Source: Ectocarpus siliculosus (Eukaryota > Sar > Phaeophyceae > Ectocarpales > Ectocarpaceae). From it: a stretch of DNA of 64,000 bases. The notes beneath the pieces were generated by a model, which did no database searches, was not told the origin of the DNA, and saw nothing but the letters and a program-made list of their open reading frames with translations. The stretch's first letter is position 1, and each line of letters opens with the position of its first letter. Shown piece by piece: positions 21,909 to 32,200 of this stretch. The position numbers were made by a program, and so were the translations under genes. The stretch covers positions 3,450,959-3,514,958 of the forward strand of contig FN649748.1 in assembly GCA_000310025.1 (NCBI GenBank), given 5' to 3'.

Positions 21909-24900
21909 GTGCGCCTTGTTCGTTAATTCTCCTTGTGTAAAATTCTCCATAAAAAATAGTCGTCTAGTGGTCCGAACCACCGCATCGTTGTTGACAGACA
22001 GCAGCCATAGCACTGAACATACAAATCCATGGTCTCATTTCGTTGATTGAAAAATAGGGAGAAGAGGTAAAAGCGGCTACCCGTGTGTCCAGCAAGAGGA
22101 GCCAACCATGGGACGACAACGAGTATTGGGATGACGACGCCAACTACTACTCGGGTTGCACCATAGTTGGCGAAGACGGGTGGACTCTCGTCGGCAAGGA
22201 AGGTCGGCGAATGGGGTTGGAGACAACCTTGGCCTTCGACGAAGTGAGTCCCTGATACCCCAACCTGAAATACCAACCTGAAAACCAAACCTGAAAACCC
22301 AACCTGAAAACCCAACCTGAAAACCCAACCTGAAAACCCAACCTGAAATACCAACCTGAAATACCAACCTGAAAACCCAACCTGAAAACCAACCTGAAAC
22401 ACCAACCTGAAATACCAACCTGAAAACCCAACCTGAAAACCCAACCTGAAATACCAACCTGAAAACCCAATGCTTTTCGTGAACACAGGCCTCGGGTTTG
22501 TACGACCTCACCAGTCCGAACAAATGCCAGCCTTTGTTCCTAGACCACGATGACGAAACCGATGAGAACGAAGCAGCGGAGGTGGACGAGGCTGTGGACG
22601 AGGTGGGCGAAGATGAAGCCGCAGAGGAGGTTGACGAGGACGAGGAGGCTGAGGCCGAGGCTGGAGAGGAGGTGCAGCAGACTATCGTCGTACACGAAGG
22701 AATCACGATTTCCCCCTGGATGCTGGCTTTCTTTCTGCCGCTTCTGCTCGCCGTTGGGGCCGCTCTTTTCCTGGTGTTTCAGGCAGCCGTGACCTCTACC
22801 ACCGTACTCCTTCGCATCGGCGAGGCATTCGCGTCGGTCAGCAACAACGGCAGCAACTCTGCCAACAACAACAAGTGCAGCTCTCGTCGGCGGCGTGCAG
22901 CTCGTCGTCGCAAGACTGGTCGCACGGGGATCGCGGGGATCGGCAGAATTCTGAAATGCAGATTTGCAGGAGGGAGACGCTTCCGTCCTGCAAGGAGTCG
23001 TCGCAACGGAAGAGGTTTCTGGGCACGTGGTCAGAGGAGGAGTGAAGGCGAGCTTCTTGTGATGGACGATGATTCTGCACGCATCTTCGGAATGGTGCTG
23101 GCGTTTCTGCGGGGAGGAGCGAAGTCGGGTGACCAACAACAGGTGTGTGCGTGTACCAGTTGATTTGTATTTTCATCACGCGACAAAACGGCAAGTCAAA
23201 CAAGACACTTAATTTCTCCGAATGCTTGCTTGGTCGTTCCATCCCCGTCGTCCCATCCTTTCTCGCAGACACAAGGGAGGCCAAAAAGGGACAGGCGTCC
23301 AGCAGGGGGGGTATTTGCCCCCGGTTGGGCACCCGATCCTGCCCCAAACGCGCGCAACGACAGCGCGAGAGAGTCCGAGGAGGATGGTGAAGATAGTGAA
23401 GACTCCGGGGATGCAGATGATGTCGCGTCTCTGGATGGAGTCAGCGATGGCAAAGAGTCTGAAGAAGATGAAGAGGACTCCGATGAAGACTCCGGTAAAG
23501 GACCTCGTGGTGCTGGTGGGGGAGCGGGTGGTGTGGCGTCAGCGGGTGATAAAAACTCCGATTTAGAGGACTCCGGGTATGCTCCCAGCGAGGCCGGCGA
23601 CACCGATGGAGACAACGACGAAGATACCACCAGCGACGAGTGTTCCTCCACCGGCGGGGAAACTCGCTGCGAGGGGTGCGAAGAAGACTTCTATTGTGAA
23701 CTGGTGGAGTGCCCCACGTGCAATGCGAAGTATTGTCAGGACTGCGAGAACGACTTGTCTTCTGACAAAGAGGTGAGCTGAACTCGTGGTAGTAATGAGC
23801 AGGTGAGGGCCGAAACCAAACTATATGCGCACAAAAGCTTCAAAAGAAAACCCCGACCAAGCTTGTTTTTTCCTGTTTTGTTCTTCCTTGTTTTTTCACC
23901 GAACCACAGCGAACGTATTCTAGGTGTCAGCGAGCGGACGATGATGGTGTTGGTGATTTTTCGACTGGGGGGGTCACCGATGGACCGGATGAGTACACCG
24001 ACACAGAAAGTGGTAGCGTCTCTGGAAACTCCAAGCGACGTCGTCGATCTGCGGGGAAGAAAGATAATTGCATTCCAAGAACTTCTAGCCCGAGAGAGTT
24101 GTTGATGGTGCCTAAAGACGACCAGCAGGCGAAACTTATGTTAAGTCTATACCGCAAAGCCCGCGAGATGGAACGGAAACTTGCAGGAAAAACAAGAGAA
24201 TCAAGGAGGTAAGGAACCTCACCCTCCTCGACCTCACGGAAGCAGCAAGCTGCTTGGCCAAGGGTAGTCCCGTAAGAGAAGAGATCTGGCGGAAGTGCGA
24301 AAAGGAGAACTACGCCCTGTACGGTATCACCGTGCGTCGAGCCGGGCCAACCGGTGAGACCATTCCGGGGACCAAGGTTACATCAGACAAGGGTAGGCGG
24401 GGAGAGGTCGTGGAGGCAAAGATGGATGAAGGATACACCGTGTTCACCGTCGAGTGGTCGGAAGGCAAGAGCAACAGACGCAGCGCATATTCTACGGAGG
24501 ACGTGCTTCGTACTCGCGATGATAACCAGGGCGTGGCGACACTTGAGGAGGCGAAGGAGAAAATGGGGGTGTTTCTACTTGCAACCTTGTGTGTTGTCAA
24601 CGTCCAGGTTTACCGATTCATTACCAAGAACACCAAGTTGGAGACTGTGTCAGTGTCAAGTGAGACACGCCCCCTGTCCCGGGATATAAAAGTTGATATT
24701 ATAAAAGGCCGGAATCACGCCTGGGAGGAGACGAAGAAAGCTCGTGCGGTGGACATGCTCATGGACAATGAAGTCACGTTCTTGGACTCCTCTGAGGACA
24801 AAGGCTTGCGGGTGGAGATGGAAGAATCATCGTGCTTCGAAATGATGGGATTGATCAACGACGCCAGAGCTCACTTCACGGGTCTCGTGAGAAGCACGGA

Positions 24901-27208
24901 AGGTTTCCAAGACAAGCATCTAGCTTTCGTCAACCACTTTGTGAGGGGGGCGCAGGCGTCCTTTCGGCTGGGTCGACCCACCAACATGGCGTCGTCCATG
25001 ATCCATCTTTCGGTGAACGAGCTTCCTCCCGGAGTCCAGGCCAAAACATTGAAGGAACAAGACACTCAGTTGTATCAACCCGGTGAGCCGACGTCTTTTG
25101 GCCTGGGGATGAGGTGTGTCTTGGCGAGGGCACGGGTGAAGGATTCAGAATAGTTTGGTGACGGGGGATCTTCGACCTACCAGTTTCTGATGAGGTATCC
25201 GTTGTACAGGCTTCTGGATCTTTCCCGGGCTGATAACCTTCCTCTGTGTCCGACAACGGAGCATTCGAATCATGTTTCACCAGCACTTCGCCACAGAGAT
25301 GCGTACAGTCAAGCGTTTTCTTCGCACAGTAAGCGGAAAGCGGATTTGGACGTGTTTGACATAATCAAGGGGGGATATCATTCTGTGTCGCAAGAGAAGC
25401 GGTCCGAAAAAAGTGTGATAGAGAATGAAAACGAGAGGATCGCATTTGGTGCGAAGTTCAATAAAGGCAGGACGCACTTGGTGGGAAGCGATGAATGTCT
25501 GCTAGGGTTTCTTTTACTTGAAGAACTCGTGTCTCGCAATGGGATAGACTCGTTCATGGAGAAGTTACCCAACAAGGATGATATTGTCAAGATGTGCAAT
25601 GAAGTACTTGAGATGAACCCACGCAAGCGCGAGAACGAGGATCATCTTTGTCCACCGAAGTTCAAACTGAGGATTGAAGCGATCGTCGATGAACTGGTAG
25701 AAGGAAACAAGGTTACCAGATCGGATATTTCGTTGCTTAGTTGCTCTTTAACGGTGTTGGATTCTCTGCTTACCGCTGCCCTTGGAAAGCAAGACATTTT
25801 GGGACAGCTTGCAAAAGATTTGTACCGAATGAAGTGCAAGGACGTTCATGGCAACGACATTGCTATTACCCGATGTCTTCTTCCCCGTTACTTCAAAAAC
25901 AAGAAGGCACTCGAGAATTCCACGGTAGTTGTGAACCATACAAAACATGAGAAGTGTGAGGGGGCGTATGCGGTTATGGCAGTCATTGGGAGGAAGGTGA
26001 TGCGAAGGCTTCTTGAGAAGGAGGCGGAAAAGGACTTGGCAGAGCTCAGAAAGAAAGGGGGGTGTACCGAGAAAGACTTCGAGAGGGTGGCCGAGTCGTA
26101 TTCTCTTACACCCCATTTGGGTCCCTTTGACGACAAAGGTTGTGTCTTCACACCCAGTCAAGTGACGGGTATGTACAAATGGTTGGGGCAGCGCACAATG
26201 GGCCTTTCGCATTTTGGCACTCACATCATCCGCAGTAATCACGCGACGGCGGTGGCGATGTACTGTGTGAGGACAGGGCTGTCGCACGATGACCAGGCGG
26301 TGAAGGATTTGTTTGCTTTGGCGAGACACGGTGATAAGCAGAGGATTCGGTTTTATACGAAAGTCAAAGGTGATACGCCAAATTCGTGTGATTTCCTGAC
26401 TAATTTAAGTGGTGCCCTTCCCTCACTTCGTCGCCTCGGGGAGGGGGGGTGAGTCAAGACTTCTGAGAAAAAGGTGGCGTCACTGAGTGATGTTGAAGTA
26501 GGTCTTTCGGGTCTCTTTGCCTTCGAGGATGCTGAGTTCGACAAATCCGGGGCGTTGGCACGTGGGAAACCGATGATGGGTGACGGGGCATATAGAAAGT
26601 TGGATGTGGTCGAGATGGATGATGAAGAGAAGGACTTGGTAAGGCAGGAGCGAAAGGCTACCAGGAAAGCTAATATTGCGATTGAAGAAAAACGGGAGAA
26701 AGAGGCCAAGACGGCCCTGTATGAAAATAAGGTGGACACCGGTGCGAAGTCGGGTGGTCGGAAGAAGGGGGGAGTTCGCGCTGACAAGCTTGAGTATCGC
26801 AAGAGTGCGTTTGCCAAAATAAATCAGTTGGTTTTGAACGCAAGTAAGCTGAAAAGGTTGGAAAAGGGCAAGAAGCCCAAGCGGATGACGTTGGAGTACA
26901 GTTTGAAGAATGATCAAAAGACCGTTAGAGTTGCGTTCCACGACAACGTCAAGCGATTTTTACACTCGGCGAATCCTGGGGAGAAGGACTTTTTGGATGG
27001 ATTTTATTTGAATTTGATCGACGGGAAAAGTAGGCCCGGGCGTAAAGCAGTTGCTTACGCGAGGGAACATCGGATTGAGTGGAGTTACCACGATTGGTCT
27101 ACTGGGAATGTTTGTGTTAGCGTACCACAGGAGAAAAAGGGTGGTAAGAAGAGGAAGTTGGTTGGAGGGGGGGGTGTACTCATAGTCGTGCATGCCGTAG
27201 TCGTTTGA
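20854..27208 (+). CDS. Large multi-exon gene: OTU-like domain to tyrosine recombinase
   Basis: Exons I can place: 20854-21504, 21648-21908, 22058-22243, 22489-23142, 23269-23772, and 23910 onward. All five introns between them are GT-AG and phase 0, which is strong internal support for one protein. The product would be about 1,800 residues: basic N-terminus, OTU-like domain, acidic linkers, a hydrophobic segment, an Arg-rich block, a Cys cluster, a novel middle part and a tyrosine recombinase. The frame after 24190 needs either a short intron or one extra base. TAG at 25151 could lie in an 81-base intron; TGA at 26450 has no good explanation. I infer a recombinase-driven mobile element (Crypton-like), probably decaying. 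Ends and target site are not identified. Confidence 0.65.
22058..23772 (+). CDS. Exons 3-5: acidic, hydrophobic, Arg-rich and Cys-cluster segments
   Basis: Exon 3 (22058-22243) is acidic and aromatic (WDDNEYWDDDANYY). Exon 4 (22489-23142) starts with about 50 residues rich in Glu/Asp, then a 25-30 residue hydrophobic run (PWMLAFFLPLLLAVGAALFL), then an Arg-dense block (SSRRRRAARRRK). Exon 5 (23269-23772) is again acidic and ends with a Cys cluster, RCEGCEEDFYCELVECPTC then KYCQDCE, reminiscent of a RING or PHD-like zinc site. All three exons are open throughout and join in phase 0. I do not recognise the family. A membrane anchor is possible but the neighbouring charge makes a buried helix equally likely. 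Confidence 0.5.
22255..22475 (+). repeat. Minisatellite inside intron 3
   Basis: Roughly sixteen short units of CCAACCTGAAAACC and CCAACCTGAAATA type fill nearly all of the intron between donor GTGAGT at 22244 and acceptor ACACAG at 22483-22488. The repeat is open in several frames on the minus strand and produces spurious reading frames of 100-200 codons. Confidence 0.85.
25195..26452 (+). CDS. Tyrosine recombinase/integrase domain
   Basis: The C-terminal half shows the family's catalytic box: LSHFGTHIIRSNHATAVAM (H-x-x-R followed by xxHAT, as in the HxLRHsFAT of XerC/D-type enzymes), then LFALARHGDKQRIRFYTKV (the second His with the nucleophile Tyr ten residues on, followed by TKV). Upstream, VVVNHTKHEKCEGAYAV suits the beta-hairpin Lys. 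The first catalytic Arg, expected in a G-x-R-x-x-E helix, is not obvious: the best-placed segment reads LGKQDILGQL. Such enzymes cut and rejoin DNA through a 3'-phosphotyrosine and drive Crypton and DIRS-type elements. Neighbouring context contains no RT or RNase H, favouring a DNA element. Confidence 0.7.
26453..27208 (+). CDS. C-terminal extension after the recombinase (same frame, beyond a TGA)
   Basis: Beyond the TGA at 26450-26452 the identical frame stays open for 251 codons to a TGA ending at 27208. It is charged and helical-looking (VVEMDDEEKDLVRQERKA, then a Lys/Arg-rich middle), with an aromatic segment EHRIEWSYHDWSTGNV and a final basic cluster KKGGKKRKL that could be a nuclear-localisation signal. 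Cryptons often carry a DNA-binding domain after the recombinase, which may be its role. The TGA falls inside GGGGTGAGT, a good-looking splice donor, but no acceptor in the right phase is apparent. Confidence 0.45.
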   Translation, partial: VKTSEKKVASLSDVEVGLSGLFAFEDAEFDKSGALARGKPMMGDGAYRKLDVVEMDDEEKDLVRQERKATRKANIAIEEKREKEAKTALYENKVDTGAKSGGRKKGGVRADKLEYRKSAFAKINQLVLNASKLKRLEKGKKPKRMTLEYSLKNDQKTVRVAFHDNVKRFLHSANPGEKDFLDGFYLNLIDGKSRPGRKAVAYAREHRIEWSYHDWSTGNVCVSVPQEKKGGKKRKLVGGGGVLIVVHAVVV

Positions 27209-29223
27209 CCATTGACCTCGCATCCCTACAAAGCCGGGACGGAGCACGCCGGGTTCTCACCGGACCAGGCTCTCACATCACCAAGCGCGAAGCGCCGTGA
27301 GGTATTTGGCGAGTCGCATGAAGGGTGAGCTGCATCCTGCTAAGGGTGTTCGGCATCTTGTGCTTACTTCCTTGCGTACGGATGACAGCTACGTATGACT
27401 TAATTTATTTTCTGGTGCATCCACTTCCAGAGACAGTTGTAAGCACTGTGTAACTGCCTCGAGGAAGCTTGACCATTTTAACACAACGTGGTGCGATCAT
27501 CCCCCGTTGCGCGGAGTAAGGGTTCTCGACCCCGCACAACATAATCTACTCGACCACCATTATGGTTACCGCCAAAAAAAAAACCGAGGTAAAAAAAAAA
27601 AAACGGTAACCTGGTTGCCGAGTTCACGAAGTGAGTTGGCTTGTTTTACAACGTCGTTGCCAAGCGACGAAAACCCAATCCCGATGGCAAACACCGAGTG
27701 GGGGGCTTGTTTTACAACGTCGTTGCCAAGCGACGAAAACCCAAACCCCGATGGCAAACACCGGGGGGGGCGGCTTGTTTTACAACGTCGTTGCCAAGCG
27801 ACGAAAACCCAAACCCCGATGGCAAACAAGGCCGACGGGGGGGGGGGGGAAGGGGAGGGTTAGTGATGGCCAGGAACGTTCTTTTACGTACCTTTCAGGT
27901 TTGAAATTTAACCTGGGTTCCGGGGTCATTGTGACACAGCACAAAAAAAAAAAATGCCAAACATTTTCAATTTCAGCTTTAATTCAAGTTTGAAACCAGT
28001 TCCGGGTGATACAGCAGTACTGCACGCACACGAATCCTTTTCTAAATGGCGTTCTCGGCCCGCACGCAAAGTTCAGGTATAGGTGTATCGCCTGGCAAAT
28101 ATTGTGCACCTCGTTAGTGTTCCTTTGCCAGAAAGTGAAGAGCTCGGCGTCGGAGATTTTTTTTTTTGTTTCTTGGTAGATCTCAACTTTACCCCACGTT
28201 CAATGCACCGCAAGACGTCTCTACCCCTTTCGTGGGCTACCTCTGCGCTGCCACCTCGGCCGCTACATATCAGTTCTCGCAGTTAGAACCCAAATCAATT
28301 GGTTCGCCCGCCTTAGTCTGCGTCTCCGGTTCAAACCGAGCAGCATGCCAAATGGATTTAGATTTCATGCAGTGTAAGCATCAATTCCCCGACGAAAGCT
28401 TTGCGGCGCCGTCGATCTTCTTAGATGGAGTATTTGGTCCGGCCGACAGCCCTTGTCAGGAAACAGACTTGAGTGCAGATTACAGCTAAACTCATTCCTT
28501 CTGAGTGCAGGATATATCATCCCTTCCGAGCAAAGCAAAAGGCCCCCAGAAAGCCACCGACCCGACTCTACCAAAGCCTCCTGCTATTCATCGAAAACAG
28601 TCATGAAACAAGTAAAATGCGCTGAATTCGCACAACTTCAGTTTTCGCCACTTCTTGTGCTCGTTAAATTCACGTCGCCCCTAGATTGCAATCTCCCGTT
28701 GGAGCACGCCTGAAGCGCTATTAGCGCCCATTCATGGACCCGATTCTCGCTCCGGTATTGCTACCGGCTTCATTTGCGCTTCAGATCATGTTGCTGCGCC
28801 TAGTCGGCCGATGACGCGCGAGAACCAAGACCAAAGATCTACACTGACCACGTAAATTATTTATGGAACATATGAGCACACTTTCTAGTGGTGACTGCGT
28901 GCGTGCGGGAGAGCACAAGCAGTGGCCCCTCGATCGATCACGTCATGCCACTACTCCAACACTCAGATGACCTCATCTTGTACCACCGGTCTGAAGGCTA
29001 TACGCACCGTCCCATACGAACAGTCTCCGGAAAAAATAGGATACTCTTCTGCAACAGCTTCAACGCAAGCATGCTCACGTTACTTCCTTCCGGAAATTCC
29101 AGAGCAACAGGCAATACAACCAATACTAGCAGAACCCCCCAAATACTTGCATGAACGAAACAAGTTGGCGTCAATTTCCGTGTCATTGACGAAACAAATT
29201 CATGGACGCGTGACGCTGTCGAC
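27209..29223. other. Non-coding stretch with A-runs and a minisatellite
   Basis: A-rich runs interrupted by GGTAACC/GGTTACC near 27563-27612 form a small inverted pair. Reading frames at 28166-28489 and elsewhere have no recognisable composition. No gene is supported. Confidence 0.45.
27638..27829 (+). repeat. Minisatellite, three units of 64-68 bp
   Basis: Three near-identical units start GGCTTGTTTTACAACGTCG at 27638, 27704 and 27772 and end near GATGGCAAACA. Each unit contains GTCGTTGCCAAGCGACG, itself close to a palindrome (CGTCG...CGACG). Variation is limited to the G-run between units and an AATCC/AAACC difference. Confidence 0.85.
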
Positions 29224-32200
29224 TCACGAACTCACGAACTGGTCTATGTTATGTGTCCTGACCCATGCCCACTCTACACCACGCCCACCCCTGTCCACCA
29301 GCTGCATGGCCGTGTCGAAGCTAGGGAAGGGAGACTTCCCCTTGACCGTTCCATCCACCTCGAAGCTTCTACACATATCCTTCAGCTGGTCGTAAGCATA
29401 CCCCTGCAAAGGGGCAGGGCGCACCTGGAACAAGAGGCAAGGAATGCAGTGAGTCGTTTAGGGTGTGTCACAGGAAACAACGTATGCGAGCGTTAGGCCA
29501 TTGAAGCGTGTCATTTCGTCCATTTGAAAGGCACTGCCGCCCACGCCGTTGGGCAAGTCAACGATAGGCGACGCGACGCCGCTCACCTTGCCGATTTCCA
29601 ACCCTTGACGAGAACGTCGTGAAAACGAGAGAAAGTATAGAATTATGCAATCATGTACACGTCCACCCCCTCACCAAGAGCTCGTGTTCCGACAATCTCC
29701 AGTATCAGAGGACTTCACTGCAACGGATCGAAAGCGCCACTCATTGACTGGCCCTTACCTGTTGTGGCCGTGGCCCTCCCGCCGGCCTGGCGCCTTCAAG
29801 TCCCTCCCCAGAGACGCTCGCCATCTTCTCGATTCCGGAGCAAAACGCTTCCTCGACGAAGTCGATTGAGCGCGATCGAAGCAAGCGCCAACCCCACCTT
29901 AGCCGAGGGTATCGTTTTCTTCGCCCAGCTCAGCAGTTCCTTCACCTGATCGATGATGTGGAGATGGTAGATTCAGCATCTGTTGTGATTCGCAAGGGAG
30001 CCCACCCTTTTCCGGAGACATGGGTTCTAATAAATCAGAAGACGAGCACAATCAAGATGACATCTTGCCCTACATAGGAGCGAAAAAAATAAAACGCCCC
30101 ACCTAAATGACACCGTGCCCTGGAAGCCACAAAAGGCAAACGCCAACCAACCCAGCCAGTAATCGAAACGCCGCAAAGCAGCACAGAGGTGAAAACATGG
30201 GGCCCTTCCCAGGAACAAGTGCCCAGTGCTCCACGGCGGCTACCCACCTCGTACCCTTGCCCGCCTCTCCCGCACTCGGCAAGGCTCATGTCCTGCGGGC
30301 ACAGGAAGAACACGCGCAGCTCTCGCGTGGCACATCTTCTGCCCCCCTTTTTGCCGCTGCGGACCCAGCCGTCCAGAAGGGCTGACCACTTCTCGAATGA
30401 CCTGTCGATCTCCGTGAGGGGCTCCCGACCCTTCTCGGGGGCGGGGAGGACGCATACCAGGCGGGGGATGGGCCACCTGTGCTTCCAGCGGAAGTGTGTT
30501 GCGACGGAATACAGTGTTGTTTGTGCCGAAAAATCGTTGAGTCCTTTGGGAAATCGTTGGCGATTTGCGAAATGTGACTGGAGCGCAGGCCGGGTGGTAG
30601 TTTGCAGCCAGAGGTGACGACTGTTAGCGAGCGCTGAATATCGCAAAATCTGTGGTACATTTAAGGGAATTTAAGGGATCGAACACCAACCGCTACTACC
30701 CAACCTTGATTCACAGAATCGCCCTCTATTCTGCGGAAATACCCCAGATTCTAGATGGAAATCACACAAAACGGGATTAAATTGTATCATGTCGAATATA
30801 GAAGAGAGAGAACTTCATGGTACATAGCTTGGAGTTCACTTGTGCGGTTGGCACTGGCACCGGCCAAGAAGGAACAATACGCCGCCTTGCATGCAAAGCT
30901 TGCTTAGTGTCGGCTAAAAGCTTCAAAGTGCAGCAACGTATGCTCGCCACAGCTCTCTTCTCGTTTGTCTTCTACATAAATGTCTCCTAATTTTTGGAGA
31001 ACTCGAGGTGGTGGCTCAAAACATTTGACTTTGCAATCTCTTCCTGCAGTCCCTTCCATCCCGCAAACGTACTGCGCCTGAGTTTTCAAGTCCTAGCCGC
31101 CCATGAGGATGGAGTGTACCGTTTCCATCGCAAGGGTGTAAGAAGGGTCAATCCCACGCCTGAAGTTATGTGCCCGAGCGATCACGCCGATGTGCAGAAA
31201 AAATAAGACGATGATGTGGCTGAGAATGAACAAACAATGAAAAGAAGCATACCGCAGGAAGGCCACGTCCTGTGCCACGCCTCTCAGAATCCTCCTCTCC
31301 GTCGCCCTAGAATCGTCTTGGCTCAAATCGACGTCGATAGCGCCTTCTGGACAATGGCTTCCACGCTGACCACAATCTTCTCCACGTTCGAGTCCAGCTT
31401 AAGGCTGACGTCGCGTTGCATGTCTGACTTAAGGGTGCTGAGCTGCTTGGCCAAGGCTTCATCAGTGCCCAAGTTTTGAGCTCCGACAGCGGCCAGGATT
31501 TGATTGAGCACGATCTCGAGGTTCTGATCAAGCTGTACGGCCCCAAGCGAGCAGTGGGCAAGGTCAGCACCGCAAACACTCAGGACACAAACCTAAACAT
31601 GCGCTCTATGCTGCGCAGAACTCGGGGAACAAAAAACGCACTAAACGGAATATCCCCCGTCACATCTGGTAGGTGCACGGAAAAAACAAGAAAGCGTCAG
31701 ATAGATATCCCAATTGCATTCACCACGGGAATGGACACACAAGAACGGGAGAGAGGGGGGTGGAAAAATGGGCATTCCATCGGCGGATAACCACATACGC
31801 CTGACCGTACAAAAAACTTCAACCTTCGAGCGCGTCTGAGCTTCGTCACCTTTTCCAGCAAGTCCCTCTCCAACGCCGCTAAGCTGTCTTGCCATGCATC
31901 GGGCCCGGTCATGTACGTCGGGTTCATCGACGCGTCGAACAGCAGGCCCGGGTATTTCTCTTCCAGGAGCTGCACCACTTTCTCTTTTATCTCGAACCCA
32001 ACGGCGGACACGTCGCTCTTCCCAGTGCCACCGATATTGATCTCGATGAAACACCGGGGCTCGGTAGAAGCTCTGGCTCTTCCTGGGCTTACAAGGTTCT
32101 CGCCCCGACTAATGAGGCACTCCCGCCCGGCCGCCTCAAACGACACCCCTCGAGACCAGGAGGTGTGGAACACTAAATTTCGGAAGATTTCAACCCTGCT

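Noticed and set aside
22077-22706. Minus-strand frames of 100-209 codons with a repeated VFQVGFSGW pattern
   Set aside because: Produced by the short tandem repeat in intron 3, which is open in all three frames; the plus strand has phase-0 exons on both sides.
20854-27208. Integrated algal virus or provirus segment
   Set aside because: All exons are split by spliceosomal introns and no capsid, polymerase or packaging gene is nearby; a tyrosine recombinase alone does not indicate a virus.
27638-27829. CRISPR-like array
   Set aside because: Units are contiguous, with no unique spacers; the genome is eukaryotic; this is a minisatellite.
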